64,000 nucleotides of DNA. It comes from Acanthosepion pharaonis (Eukaryota; Mollusca; Cephalopoda; Sepiida; Sepiidae). Below the pieces are notes generated by a model, which saw nothing but the letters and a program-made list of their open reading frames with translations, had not been told where the DNA came from and ran no database searches. The translations under genes and the position numbers were made by a program. The first letter of the stretch is position 1. The number at the start of each line of letters is the position of its first letter. Shown in pieces: positions 47,346-59,531 of the stretch. The stretch covers positions 1,180,001 to 1,244,000 of the forward strand of contig CAHIKZ030005576.1 of assembly GCA_903632075.3 (NCBI GenBank), read 5' to 3'.

Positions 47346-47698
47346 ACTCTAATTAAACGAGAAAATAATTCACTAAGATGAAAAAATCTAGAAAGTACTT
47401 TAATTGTGAGTTGAGCCACAGTAAATTTATGTCCAGGTTCTTACAACATATCACCATTCTTGGCAGATTTTCAGTGTGGGGTAAAAAAAAAAAAAAAAAA
47501 AAAAAAGATGATGGAAAGAAAAAGAATATAGATGAATTCGACTAAATTGCAAAAATTATTTTTTAAAAATTATGCAACTAACGTCTCTCATTCATGCACA
47601 TGTGTAGTCGCAACAATGTTAACAAACCTAGTCTGCAGAATTTCTAATGGATTAAACCTGTCACAAATAAACTTTTCCCATTTTGTCTTAAATTTCAT

Positions 47699-47699
<1 letters not shown>

Positions 47700-47760
<61 letters not shown>
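47700..47760. repeat. (TA)n microsatellite
   Basis: About 61 bp of TA. Confidence 0.95.
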
Positions 47761-47764
<4 letters not shown>

Positions 47765-47909
47765 AAGCTGAGTCAGAGTACATTTATTAGTTTGATTTTG
47801 AAAATTATTCCCAGATCAATGAAATTCGCTTGTACTTGAACAACTTTTTAGGAACGTCATGTCTGTTCAGAAAGTAGATGATTATAAGGTGAAACAGATC
47901 CTGGTTTTC

Positions 47910-47970
47910 TTCTTCTTTTCTTTTTCTTTTCTTTTTTCTTTTCTTTTTTTTTTCTTTTCTTTTTTCAATA
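47910..47970. repeat. Polypyrimidine (CTTTT)n-like tract
   Basis: Imperfect runs of tttct/ttttc over about 60 bp. Confidence 0.85.
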
Positions 47971-48029
47971 TTTGTGAAGTTTGAAAATTAATTCTTTGGA
48001 AAGATAGTGGATTGGTTTCTTGTTGCCTT

Positions 48030-48190
48030 CTCTGCAGGTAGATTCACCAAAGACTAGTGAGTTCAGTCTACCCTGTTATTTAACCCATAGTGAGGATGAT
48101 AAGACATGGATTCATACATTTTACAAGGACTCTCGTATGAAAGTTAACACAACAGAATCAGGTGGAATTTGTTTTCAGTTTGCTAATTTC
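48030..48190 (-). repeat. tRNA-derived SINE, body fragment
   Basis: caccaaagactagtgag..atttaacccatagtgag..cttttacaagga parallels 50565-50665 and 32320-32430. Confidence 0.5.
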
Positions 48191-48243
48191 ATTTTCATGC
48201 CAATGAATGTTAAGCTACTTGGTCTTAAATGATAGAATTATTT

Positions 48244-49000
48244 CAGGTCATCATTGACTTACAGCCACAATTGGTTACAACAGAAAAGTCATAAATCGAT
48301 CTAGTGATAAGTCAGCCTGTAATTAATTTTGCAATCTTTTCATCATTTTTTTTTTTTAGGCGTTATTTTATTTTTTTATAATTTTGTTTCTTTGTTTGAT
48401 ATCATTTGTATCAACTCTCTACACATTGTTTCTTCATTTGTATCAACTCTCTACACATTGTTTCTTCATTTGTATCAACTCTCTACACATTGTTTCTTCA
48501 TTTGTATCAACTCTCTACACATTGTTTCTTCATTTGTATCAACTCTCTACACATTGTTTCTTATTTTTACATTTGTCAGGTTTAATTCCAACACTGCATA
48601 CTACAGTACAATTGCTTTAATATTTGCTAAACATACAGAAAAACAAAATACAGATGTAGAAACAAAGCATTTTATTTGTAAATCATACCAAAATACATAC
48701 AAATACAAAGCACTTTATTAGCCTGGTGCTTGGTTGTGGATCATCGATGCAGGGCTCAGGGTAGTTGTTTTTTTCCCAAGCATGGTGAGCTTTGTCTGAA
48801 TGGTTTGTTTCTTTTTCTCCCCATAAATTTTACAATCACAAACACATCGTGTGCCATCCGTTCAATTCTTGCAAATCATTTGATGTTTGTGTCTCTTCCT
48901 TCAAAATGTGCAAAGAGTTTATTCAGTAGAGATAAACCTGATATACCAATTCGCAGATGTGGTCATAGTCAAACAGTAGTAAGTCAATGATGATGACCTG
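48244..49000. mobile_element. Terminal-inverted-repeat element carrying a minisatellite
   Basis: The left end caggtcatcattgacttac (48244-48262) is inverted at 48979-49000, identical except for three extra bases. About 757 bp, no transposase. It contains a 5 x 32-bp tandem repeat. Further homology between ends: gactta..agtcataaatcgat near 48256-48300. Superfamily not assigned. Confidence 0.7.
48404..48562. repeat. 32-bp tandem repeat, five copies
   Basis: Units start at 48404, 48436, 48468, 48500 and 48532, each atttgtatcaactctctaca plus 12 bp, essentially identical. The period is not a multiple of three, so the repeated peptides in the frames over it are not selected protein. Confidence 0.97.
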
Positions 49001-49567
49001 TATAAGTAAATGACCTTCTCCTACTTTTTATTTATGTTTTGTTTTTAATATAAATTAATAAAACATCTGTTTTTGCTACTGATTGTAACTTTTACGATTG
49101 CTAATAGAACTAGAATTAACTGCAATTGCGATGATGTCTTTGTGTATGGCTATATCAAAAGATTATAGCAAAACATGAAATGCAAGAAGGCAATTATTTG
49201 ACATTGTTATAGGAACTTTTAAATGATAGTCATTTTGCATTTATGAGTGTTTATCATGTAATATGAATAATCTAAGAGTCTGGAGGAAAACAATTTGTTA
49301 TGCAATTTTTTCTTCCTTGCCTTACTAAGCTTTGTTATTGAGACAAGACATTGTAAGTGTGTTAAGATGCATATCCATGTATATTTCTGTTGTATCCTTA
49401 AAGAAGGTTACAAACAGACAAAGGTGGTACTCAAGTGAAAGGAACAGCAACACAGCCATAGATGAAAGAAAGAGAGGTTTATTGTAAAAGAGAAAACACT
49501 ACTAAAAGACAGGGAATCAAGTAGCAGGCTAGTAATTCCCCGAAGCAAGTCTGACAGGTATATCCTG

Positions 49568-49646
<79 letters not shown>

Positions 49647-50525
49647 CGATATAGTCAGTCCACAAGAGGCAATAGGGAGAGTGGGACATTCCATTACAAC
49701 ACCTCCCCCTGAGCTAATTTTCCCATGAAATTTTACTCAATACCTCTTCTTTTTTTTGGGTCAGGACATAACTGTTTGACTTTTTCCTCTTCCTAGTACT
49801 TCTCCGTTTCATCAGCGACCATCAATCATATGAAAACATTAGTCATTTCCTAGAAGCTTTTTGATGAATGTAACAATCTTCTTCCTTCATCACTGAATGA
49901 AAACATTCACCAGATTGATGCAGCTTTAAAGATGATGATTGTAAGCCATCTGATATATACTTTAGTTTACTTATTAGCATTGTTCATATTTTGTATAGTT
50001 ATTCAACATTTATTATGTCAAATGCATTGGAGACTGCTAAATAAATAGAATTTTATACCAGTTGAATATCATAGATTATTCTAGTGAGATGTTACTGTTT
50101 GTATTGTTGTCTTGTGAATGTCTTTAACCCTCCTCTTTTAATTTTAGCCCTACCTACCTAATTGAAAGAAATTAACATTTAACTATAGCATTCATATCAT
50201 TATTTTTATATAAGTGTCATAGAATATCTGTTTTCAAGTAGTCCTATTGATATTGTCCATAATTTTGAGAAAAGTTATTACTCCAAGAATTCTTTGAACT
50301 AATAATCTCATTCATTTTATTGCTTTTGTTGTTTATACAATGGTTTGGTTGATTCATTCCATAGCCTTCTTTAGATGTACCTTCGATTAAAAAAAAGACA
50401 GTATTTTTTCTTCAGAAATTAGTTGTGATTAGATAAGAATCAACAGTTAATTTACCAAAAGGTTCAGCTCATTCTAAGCAGTGTGTGCCACACGGATGAC
50501 TCCAATTATGTCCCCCATTGTTTGA
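49001..50525. other. Intronic sequence with CA/TA compound microsatellite
   Basis: A microsatellite at 49567-49646 is (CA)n(TA)n(CA)n. Nothing else recognised. Confidence 0.45.
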
Positions 50526-50529
50526 AATA

Positions 50530-50755
50530 CAATGTTTTCCTTCTCTTAGACTGGTTGCCACCCAAGACTAGAGAAACCTGTTTGGCCTGTACTTAAGCCA
50601 TAGTTGAGAGTAGAAGAGAAGGATCCATGCACTTCCTAAGGTTATTTGTACAAAAGTGGATTCAACAGACTCTTCTGGAAATTAAACTCTGCTCACGGAT
50701 TACAATTTCTGCATCAATATCCATCACACTACCTGCACATCCATCTTCATATCTA
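50530..50755 (-). repeat. tRNA-derived SINE, near complete
   Basis: The minus-strand head at 50690-50755 has gtagtgtgatggatattgat (A-box-like) and gagtttaatttcc (B-box-like). The body runs to ttttccttctcttagactgg at 50540. Confidence 0.55.
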
Positions 50756-50759
50756 CAGA

Positions 50760-51354
50760 GTATAAGTGACTTACTTTGGTAATTTTAAGATATATTTCAA
50801 AATTAATTAAAAGAAGAAAAAGACTTATGCCTTTTTCTTTTTTTAATGATTTAATATTTATTTAAAAAAAAATGAGATTCCCACACTCATCCCATAAGCT
50901 TATGCATGAGTAAAGACAGAAATTTTACAGCCTCTGCCACAAAGACATCAGGCTGACTTAGAACTTTTTGTCTTTGTTCAATGGGGAGATGTTGCTCTGA
51001 AATTGTAATCTCCAGGAACCAAGCACATCTGTATCCATTTTGTTCTCTGTATCACCCCAAGACAAAATAAATTGATTCCAGTTTTTAGAGACTGGAGATA
51101 GAAATGATGTTAGGTTGATGTGAGACATTGTTTCTCTGTGCATGCCTTTGTTGCCTATTAATAGTTTTAGCTTTTCTTTTTTTATTGAATGTAACACGTG
51201 GTTTATGAAAATATCTTCTCAAGTTCTGAAGTGAGTGCCTCACAAAGAATAGAATGATTTCTCGTTTTTGTGCATTTACCACATAAATTATTTAATTGGA
51301 TATGTATAGAAGTCTATATTTATAATGCAATAGTGTATGCTTGCAATGCATTTA

Positions 51355-51388
<34 letters not shown>

Positions 51389-52463
51389 TATATTGAATAA
51401 CATTTAAACAGCAAGCTTTCTTTTATGGAGGTATTGTCGTATGTAACAGACAATGAAAGACTGTTGTATTTTTTAATCAACTGTTCTTGATTTTGAACCA
51501 AATGCTTTCTATTAGATGCAAACCTGTAAGTAAATGGGCCAGAGTTGGATCTAGAGGAATGGATAGTCCTAGTACTCCCCTGCTCCTAATTACCTATGGA
51601 CGGTTCATTCACAGATTTCCATATAATGTAAATTAAAAACATCACAGTCTTTTATTGTGTGTTATATTCAACAATAAAAGTGGTTTTCCTAAGTGCTCCC
51701 TCCTTTTCTATCAGCCATTGTGACATGTCAGTAACAAGAGATTTTGTCAACTTATCTGTCAATGGGAGTGAGTGCAGTAAGAATAGGATCCATAATTTTC
51801 CCAAAGGCATGAATTCAAAGTGGATATAAAAAGATTTTGGAATTAAAGTTTGGATTGTTGTTTCTATTTTATCGTCCACACATCTACATATATAATAGGT
51901 TGGTTTGCATACATATATGCAGTCACAGATTTTATAAGATAGAAAATAGTGTAATTATAGTAAGTACAGTATATGAAAAAAAATGTTTAAAATGATTGAT
52001 TCCAACCCTAATTAATAACCAATTAAGGCCAATTTCTTTACCAGTTGAGCTATTTAATGCTCTTTTTTAAGTTATTTACCAGTTGAGCTATAGATTTGCT
52101 CTCTAAATATTTGTTTATATATAAATATCTATAATTTATGATAATTTGCATTTGTTTATTAAACTTGGCATGATATGGTATTAATCAATAGTGTCTACAA
52201 AAGAGAATATAGATACATTTTTTAACTTTTTTCTTTTTACTTTTCTTATTTTCAAAAAGTCATCTTTTTTTTTCTTTATGATATTCTTATAGCAACAAGA
52301 AACTTAAGGAAAAAACATTTTCTTTTATCTTCACGCTGTTTAACAAATTCATTTCTGCTACTGTGAATCAGTTTTTATCACTCCTTTGCCAGACCCTTAT
52401 GTATTGAATTATTGAATTCATGCATATCACAATGTGTATTTGTGTATTTGTGTGTGTGTGTTT

Positions 52464-52531
<68 letters not shown>

Positions 52532-53050
52532 ATAAAAGTACATTACGTTCCATACCATACGTGACAAATTTGCAGGCGTCTTCAAGATAGATTTGAAAGG
52601 TGGTCAATATGTAGATAAGAAGTTCAATCTAGGAGTGGCTTGTCTATGGCTTTATATCTTATCTGTGCTTGGGACTAGCAAAGACAATGAAACTATGAAT
52701 GCTGTACAAAGTTTGCTGTTCTTTATGTCTTTAGAAATGTTCTTGGAAGTTTTTGATTTCTTTTTTTTTTTTTTTTTTTTTAACTGTTTCTCACCTTTAC
52801 TGTTTCTTCACTGTTGGTCATTGCTTGCCTTTAAAATATTTTTTGTTTTAATGATTTGTTAAGATCTTATGCTAGCATCTAGTCATTTTATTTATTTCTA
52901 TGTTGTTACTTTTTTTTTCTACTCATTGCTTTCTCTCCATGACATATTTTTTAATTCCACTTCATATTAAAGTCTTGTAGGATTGATAGAGACTCAGGAA
53001 CAGCTAGTAATCCCAGAATTCCATATTGCTTTTAGTGGTGTTTATTGTAT
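50760..53050. other. Intronic sequence with microsatellites, no gene recognised
   Basis: Contains (CA)n at 51356-51383 and (TA)n at 52467-52528, plus T tracts. Short frames here show no family features. Confidence 0.45.
52467..52528. repeat. (TA)n microsatellite
   Basis: About 62 bp of TA. Confidence 0.95.
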
Positions 53051-53054
53051 CTTG

Positions 53055-53290
53055 AAGGGCATGAGGTTGAATGTTTAGAACATTCGCATTCCAACCATGA
53101 GATCCAGGTTTGAATCTCCCCATGGTTGATTTATCAGGACGGTGAATTCTTGATGTTATCAGCCTGGGGAGGTGATCCCAGCCTGCAGCACCTTTGGAAA
53201 GTGCCTGAGACCCATACCATGGGTTAACATAAGTCTTGTGAGTGAAAATGGGTAGGCAAAATTATTTAGATGCCATTGATAGTTGTGCTA
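53055..53290 (+). repeat. tRNA-derived SINE, second family
   Basis: The head at 53058-53125 has ggcatgaggttgaatg and a B-box-like ggtttgaatctcc. The body (cctggggaggtgatcccagc) ends in a region of gggttaacat. Different from the other SINEs in the window. Confidence 0.5.
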
Positions 53291-53870
53291 GCACAAAGTC
53301 ACAAGTCATCGTGACTGAGTGTTTAAGCATACTGACCTTGTTCAAACTGTTGATTATGTCAAAATAGGTGCTCTCTTCCAGAATCTGTAACTAAGGTCCA
53401 CTCAGAATAGTTATAGTATAAACCACAGGTAGGCTCTGTGGGTGTTGAACAAATACAAATGTGACTGAAAAGGCGTCTGCAACAAGGATTGGCTAATCTT
53501 ACTTGACCTTACAGTAATTGCCTGGATAATTATCTGATCTAGTCAACTATTATTAAAACTGTATCTAGTACTCTAATAATTATTGGGACAACTGTTATTC
53601 TCATATTTCTTGGCTTTTTAAATTGTCAGTCAATGTCTTGGTAATTTTGCTTTTCTAGTTCCCTTGTTCCAGTTCCTTGCTATGACCTATTCATGGAGAT
53701 TTATTAACATTAATATCCATCATAAAATCCAGTGTTAAATGATAAAAGTTGAAATAAAATTCCAGTATTATAACTCTGAATTCAAAATTGATTTGGCATG
53801 GGGCTAGGGAATCCATCCTGTAAAAATCTACTTGCTATGAAAATCATAATATAGCAATATGTAGCATGTT

Positions 53871-54080
53871 GAGAGCTGCAGTCCCATACTCCTCAGGTAG
53901 TCTACAGGACTTGAGACCTGTAGCCTTATATTTTTCAGTGAGTCTATGGGACTTCAGAGCTGTGGCACCATACTCCACAGTGAATCTACAGGACTTGAGA
54001 ACTGTAGACCTATACTTCTCAGGAATCTATAGGGTTTGAGAGCTGTGGTCCTATACTCCTCAGTGGAGTCCAGAGGACTT
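53871..54080. repeat. 42-bp tandem repeat, five copies
   Basis: Five units averaging 42 bp (total 210 bp), each like gagagctgtggtcctatact then cctcagtgagtctacaggactt. Units differ at several positions, so the array is old. Confidence 0.93.
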
Positions 54081-54292
54081 GAGTAACACTAAGTACTAAT
54101 CTTTAATATACTTTGTTATATTAAAACTTGGTTGTTATATTCACAATATTTTAGCTATTTCTGAGATAAGTAATTATTATTATTATTGCACACCAATTTA
54201 TTCAAATTGGTGTCTTTATTTTGATTGTTATAATTTACATTTAAATCTCACTGAAAGCACCTGTTTTTTTTTTTTTTTTTTTTTCCAATTTT

Positions 54293-54367
54293 ACCAAAGT
54301 CAGGCAGCATTGAGCTTTATCAGTACTTTGATGGGTGACTACCTGGGAATACTGGATACTGTAAGCA
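54293..54367 (+). pseudogene. 5S rRNA-derived sequence (3' half)
   Basis: Matches the 3' half of animal 5S rRNA: accaaagtcaggcagcattg, then cagtactttgatgggtgact, then acctgggaatactggatact and gtaag. This covers the internal promoter boxes and helix regions in order, with several substitutions. The 5' half is absent and replaced by a T tract. Either a retrocopied 5S pseudogene or the head of a 5S-derived SINE. Confidence 0.85.
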
Positions 54368-54679
54368 ATAGGAGTGTGAATACTAACAAAAAATACATAT
54401 CTCCTTTAGAATTCAAGGAGATGGTAAAAGATGGTGATACATAGAATAACAGACTGTTGTTTTTGATTATATCTTGCATTTGGGTGGGATGCCAATTATA
54501 CCAAAACACTTGGAATACAATTAAAACCCATTATAACCAAATCTAATATTTGTTCAAGGCTGATTCTAGGAGGGGGAGAATCTTGGTTGTTAAACTTTTA
54601 GTTATTAACTCTCCATTTATTTAGTTTTTTTTTTTTTTTTTCCAGTCTGTTCTGTTCAATAACATTCCTGTATTATTGA

Positions 54680-54800
54680 ACCAAACCCTTTATTCAATCC
54701 ATCAGGATTCTCATTTCATTGTCCATCCTAGGGGATAATCTCATATCAGTTAATTCCTCATTGGGATATAATGTCTGTTCATTACATTGAACCAAAGTAC
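54680..54800 (-). repeat. SINE fragment (ccctttattcaatc family)
   Basis: ccaaaccctttattcaatcc and ttgtccatcctaggggataa match the copies at 25720 and 61470. Confidence 0.5.
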
Positions 54801-54804
54801 TGCC

Positions 54805-55240
54805 GCTCCTCACTTAATGACTGGGTTCCATTCCAACAACCTGGTTGCTAAATGAGCTGGTCACTAAGTGAGAAGTTGTATCTGACAGCTACTTCAGGCA
54901 TACTAAATGGGTTTATGTCAGCCAGATTCAGATAGCTTTGATTTCACTTTTGCACAATTGTAACATTTCTAATTTATTTCTCAGTGTTTATACAGTACAG
55001 TAGTGCAATGAACAGTAAATTTAATTAACAAATTTGAAAATCAACCATTTACTCTGTACATTACTTTGGTTTTGTATACTGAAAATACACTACAAGTAAA
55101 TTTTTATTTTTCACCTTATTTATTCATTTTGAAGGGCAAGAAATCAATCATACAATGTACAAGGCTGACTGAATAGATTTTATTAGATATAATAGCTGGT
55201 TGTACATCTGGTAAGAGTTGGGGGTTAACTGTGGATTGGC
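54805..55240. repeat. Possible DNA-transposon end
   Basis: ctcctcacttaatgactggg then ggttgctaaatgagctggtcactaagtgag resembles the palindromic end of a widespread non-autonomous DNA element. The other end was not found. Confidence 0.3.
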
Positions 55241-55605
55241 TGCATATGGATTTCAATGTCTGACCCAGGGATTGAATTCACTGATAAAATTGGTTAAATT
55301 TATACAGATAAACTGTATAAATTAAACCAATATGGGTTTATTGTTCTGGAGAGATCACTGAATAGGACAGATTTCTGAAGAAATCAAAAGGGTAGAATGA
55401 CTTAAATGTTGCAACTATAATGACAATGATGAGGACATCAGTTTGAACAGGTCAGTGTACAATAATTCTTGGTAGGAATTGTTAAAACCTATTTAAAATT
55501 ACATGGAATAATGGTGATTTATATTGAAACAATAAAAATTAATGCTATGTATTTATTTACAAAATTTTGCTTTTATTAAACATTTTGTATTTCTTCTTTT
55601 TCTAG

Positions 55606-55807
55606 AGAGTTTAATTGAAAAACGTGGTTCCTATATTGATTTAGTGGCACACAAGCCACATTTACCTGATCAAACACAGTTTCAAGGATTGAACCCTTCA
55701 TCATCCAGTACAGAGGAAATCAGTCACCAAAATCTAACAGTCAGTTCAAATGGAGTATTTCCACTTCTTCCAGAGGACATTTTAAATACAGAGCCTAAAA
55801 ACCAAAA
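55606..55807 (+). CDS. DENND5: DENND5-type protein, linker exon after dDENN
   Basis: 202-bp exon between the acceptor ttttctag (ending 55605) and the donor gtaagt (55808). Phase 1 in and 2 out match the exon at 22877-23681 and the next one at 59534. The first codon is split (G plus AG, Glu). Joined to the previous exon it gives DAE..IE.R...ID..AHKPHL.D, then GVFPLLPEDIL, which follows the order of vertebrate DENND5 (AE.AIE.R...ID..A.HPHLLD ... G.FP.L..D.L). Between these conserved ends is a Ser/Gln/Asn-rich stretch of about 30 residues that looks lineage-specific. This fit shows that no coding exon is missing from the 31.9-kb intron before it. Function: linker between the DENN module and the RUN1/PLAT/RUN2 part. 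Confidence 0.88.
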
Positions 55808-56212
55808 GTAAGTAACTAGTTAGCTTATTTTCAAACACATGTGAATTTATATATCTTGAAGATATAATGAATTGTTATAATTCTTAACCTAACTGTATAC
55901 TGTGAGTTACCGCCACATAGCATTACCAATTTTGCCAAGAAGTCATCAGAGTGCACTGTCAAGCAGCTATAAAGACAAGACACTTCCATTTCACTCTCTC
56001 TTTCTCCCCCCCCCCCCAGCATGCTGGAGTGACAATACCAACCATAGACCATCCTGGGCATGGAGATATCTTTTCCCATTGTGACTGAACTTTATCACAC
56101 ATGTGTATCATGCACACAAGTAACAATAAATATGAGTCAACTCTTGCAGGAATAGGTAATCAGACCTTTGAACCTTTAATTTTATTATCTAGCTACTAAG
56201 TTACCGTATATT

Positions 56213-56896
56213 TCCATGTATAAGGCAACCTTTAGATGAGATGAAGTAAAAAAAAAAAAAAAAAAAAATGCGGAAAATTTTGAGGAATTTATCCTATACC
56301 TGTAGTATTAAGACAGCTGCTTATTGATTATATAAAGATGTTATTGGAAATACTGTAACTGTATCTTTAGAAATTCAAAATAAACGGAATAACAAAATCA
56401 ATTCTATATCATGTTCTGTCTACAGAAGTCCCCCAAAAGGGAAACCATTGTTTTGTTTAGATTTCATCACGTGATCTCTTGCGAATACTGATTCTTCTTA
56501 TTCTTCTTTCACTCTATCTAAACAGTTACAAACAGCCTGGTGTACTAATGGCAATTTACTTATACTTCATCAACAATCACAAAATACCTCTAATAACAGT
56601 ATGATAATAGTACATTCCATTGCTGTGAATGCAGTTATAACTCAATGTTTACATTTTCTCAGATGAGTTTGCATGGATACAATTTGATTTCATTGATATG
56701 GAATTATTCTTTGAATAGGCAATTTATTATGAAGTTATTCCAGTAATATATATGGACGATAATGGGTATGACCACATTCACATAAATACAGCAGTAAATA
56801 CTGTATGTTGGTTTGCAGTTGGAGATTCATTGTAGAATTCACTTGACTCACTTTTTTAAGGGTGTTTTTGGGATTTAAAGGTCATCTTATATGCAG

Positions 56897-56905
<9 letters not shown>
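56213..56905. mobile_element. Terminal-inverted-repeat element (MITE-like)
   Basis: The left end accgtatatttccatgtata then aggcaacctt is inverted at the right end aaaggtcatcttatatgcag..aaatatat (56877-56902). About 690 bp with no transposase. The right end runs into (TA)n (56899-56930). Confidence 0.55.
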
Positions 56906-56933
<28 letters not shown>

Positions 56934-57049
56934 AAGCATTCAAATGTAAAGTTATTTATATTAATTACATTGTTTGGACTGTTGTCCTCATCTTTCTTGC
57001 CATATTCACAATGTTTCAGCTGTTGTATGCTCTGGTCTTGACTCACTTT

Positions 57050-57147
57050 TTTTAAGGATGTTTTTGGGATTTAAAGGTCATCTTATATGCAGAAATATAT
57101 GGTATATATACTTAAAGATCATCTTATATGCAGAAATATATGGTATG
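57050..57147. repeat. Extra right ends of the MITE at 56213
   Basis: tttaaaggtcatcttatatg..cagaaatatatggta at 57071-57105 and the related ttaaagatcatcttatatgc at 57112-57147. Confidence 0.6.
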
Positions 57148-57539
57148 TATATCTTGCATACTCTGGAAAATAATCAGCCACAAAAAAAACCCCCAAAAAA
57201 ACAAAAGCATACTGGATTTAATAAATGAAATGCAATGCAAAAATAGTCATAACTTTTTTCATATTACTTTTTATTCAATGAACTGAGCATTTAAAGTAAT
57301 TTAATCTTTAAAATAAGGAATCATGGATATACAAAAACTGAACTCCTCCTCTTTGACTTCTGCCCCAAAAAACACATTATCAACAATTATATGGGAAAGG
57401 CTTGATGTTGTAGCTTTCAGTGTTTTGTTTTTAAATGATCACTTATTAATTTTATCATCTCCAAAACTAAACTGCTCTCTATTAATTATCTGAGTGTTCC
57501 CTCCCTGCTTTCCATCAGCATGATGCTGACCTCTAAGAG

Positions 57540-57870
57540 AATGACTTGTTGCACCTTCTTGGGCTAATGTTCTTGGCTGACGTGAAGTGGAAAGATTATA
57601 TTGAATCCATTGCTAGGTCAGCTGCAAAAAAGTTGGTTCACTGTGTTGTGCAAGATGGATTCAGGAGAGAAAAACTGTCTTACATATCTACCATTCATCT
57701 ATACTTAGAATATTGCTGTCGCATATGTTCCAGGGCTCCTGCTATTTTTCTAGAGCTCCTTGGTAAAATCCAAAGAAGGATCAGCAATATTATTGATGGC
57801 TTCAGTCACTTTCTCCTACCTTAAGATTGCCTCCCTGTGCCTTTTCTATAAATATTTTCATGTTTAATTA
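57540..57870 (+). mobile_element. CR1-like LINE ORF2 fragment
   Basis: The plus frame 57546-57824 encodes HLLGLMFLADVKWKDYIESIARSAAKKL, STIHLYLEYCCRICSRAPAIFLELLGKIQRRISNII. It is the segment just upstream of and overlapping that at 5155-5424. Confidence 0.78.
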
Positions 57871-57965
57871 TATTAATTACATTGTTTGGACTGTTGTCCT
57901 CATCTTTCTTGCTATATTCACGACGTTTCAGATGTTGTATGCTCTGGCTTTCTTCAGATGATTGA

Positions 57966-58340
57966 AATTTCAAACTGAACCCTTTATTCCATCCACCAAG
58001 TTAGTGTTCTAGTTCCACGTGCCATGCCTCTTCGGATGTCTCAGTCATTTCCTTTTAACTCAACTCTCAAGTTTTTGTTCACCACTGCAGTAGCCAGGTA
58101 TTGAACTCATGACTAGAACAATCTACCCTGGTGGACACCTTCTTCAGGTGACTGGAATTTCAAACTGAACCTTTTATTTCATCCACTGGGTTAGATTGTT
58201 CCAGTTCCACATACCATGCCTCTTTCAGATGTCTCAGTTATTTCCTTTTAACTCTACTGTCCAAGTTTTGGTTCCCCACTGCTGTAGCCCAGTATTGAAC
58301 TTACAACTCTTTGGGTTTAGTCATTGATCTAACCAACACC
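57966..58340 (-). repeat. SINE, two tandem partial copies
   Basis: tttcaaactgaaccctttat at 57969 and tttcaaactgaaccttttat at 58158 start two parallel copies. The second keeps a tRNA-like head on the minus strand (ggtgttggttagatcaatga, gtaagttcaatactgg; 58280-58345). Confidence 0.65.
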
Positions 58341-58519
58341 TTTATCTACTGGGCCATGTGTCCTTGATGCTGGAGTGTACAATGGTTGAAACATTGTGAA
58401 TATGGCAATGAAGATGAGTATAACATTCTGAATAATGTAAGTCATCATAATACCTCATCTCAGAGATATAAACAGATATTTATTAATGGTTCTAATGAAT
58501 CATTCAGCAGTGTATTCCC

Positions 58520-58990
58520 CTTCATTGTTTTTGATCTCCTGCTAATGATCTACTAATTGTCCAATGCCTTGATGATAGAAATCACTAGGTTTTGACTTGA
58601 AAAATTCATCAAGTCATATTTTAAGCTTCACATCATTGTCAAATGAAACACTCCTCAAATTGTTAGAAAGTGACTGCAAAAGGTAGAAATTCGAAGGGAC
58701 TAAATCTGGTGAATATGGTGATTGTGATAGAACTTCCTAGCCAAGCTCTTTAATTGCATGTTTGGTTAAGTTAGTGATGTAAAGCTATATATGGAGGGCG
58801 AGCATTGTCATGTTAAATAATCCCACTGTATCACTGATCGGGTCTTTTCAGCTGAATTGCTTCTCTGAGCCTATTTGTTCAACATACAGCTTAGCATTGA
58901 CTGTTTTCTTGTTTTGAAACATTTCATCTCCATACACTGCACAAATGTTTCAAACAGCTTTTAGCAACTTGATTAAAATCAAAGAGGAGA
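58520..58990 (-). pseudogene. mariner (DD34D) transposase remnant
   Basis: Minus strand, broken frames: HDNARP (about 58795-58812), then SPYSPDLVPSNFYLLQSLSNNLRS (about 58665-58735), then DVK..LDEFFKSKP..FY.QGI.QLVDH (58550-58640). The D of HDNARP and of SPDL are kept. Terminal repeats were not located. Confidence 0.78.
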
Positions 58991-59500
58991 TGTTAAACAT
59001 GCTCATTCTTGTTTGCTTGACATTCCATCTCAAAGGGATGTCTAATCTGCAATAAAAGTTCAATAACATTAGAAAAAAGTTTCACCAGATGACAAGAGTT
59101 ATTATGAAGCAAATAATGATATGAAAGATTATTCTTAGAGATCATTCATAGAACATCAAAAAAAAAACAAATGAATATTTGTAACAACCTAATATTTCAA
59201 ATTATATATAAAAAAATAAAATATCTAAACAACTGTGTGATGTTATATTATGATGTACTTTTGTGGATATGTTGCTCTGTCATAGTGATGGTAATTAAAG
59301 CCTAATGTCAGTATCATCAACTGAGAGCAGTGTTGCATTTTTAGTGGTTTGTGTAGAGGAAGGAGGAATCGTGTTGTAATCTGCCATGTGTTACATCTGT
59401 TCACATGTGGAGATTTTTTGTTTACATTTATTTACTTATTTTCCTCTTGATCTATTGTTCTTATTTTATGATTCATTAGTGTTTGACATTATTCATTCTT

Positions 59501-59531
<31 letters not shown>

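Larger units (their letters stand above)
23682..55605 (+). other. DENND5: 31.9-kb intron of DENND5
   Basis: GT-AG intron between two exons whose phases (1/1) and protein similarity join directly, so it is inferred to be a single intron of 31,924 bp. It is filled with repeats: solo LTR, mariner, LINE tails, SINEs, terminal-inverted-repeat elements, ribozyme-like motifs and many (TA)n tracts. Confidence 0.8.

Noticed and set aside
48020..48130. tctctgcag followed by an open stretch, looking like an exon between the DENND5 exons
   Set aside because: It matches SINE body copies at 32295 and 50530, and the flanking DENND5 exons already join in phase and similarity without it.
48404..48562. Regular direct repeats resembling a CRISPR array
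   Set aside because: Units are contiguous with no spacers, in eukaryotic DNA; it is a minisatellite.
58370..58440. ggttgaaacattgtg, and the similar motif at 61698-61745 with ctgaagat upstream
   Set aside because: GAAAC and CTGAAGA occur in order, but the base at the cleavage position is G and stem II is not convincing. Treated as part of repeats, perhaps a very old hammerhead relative.
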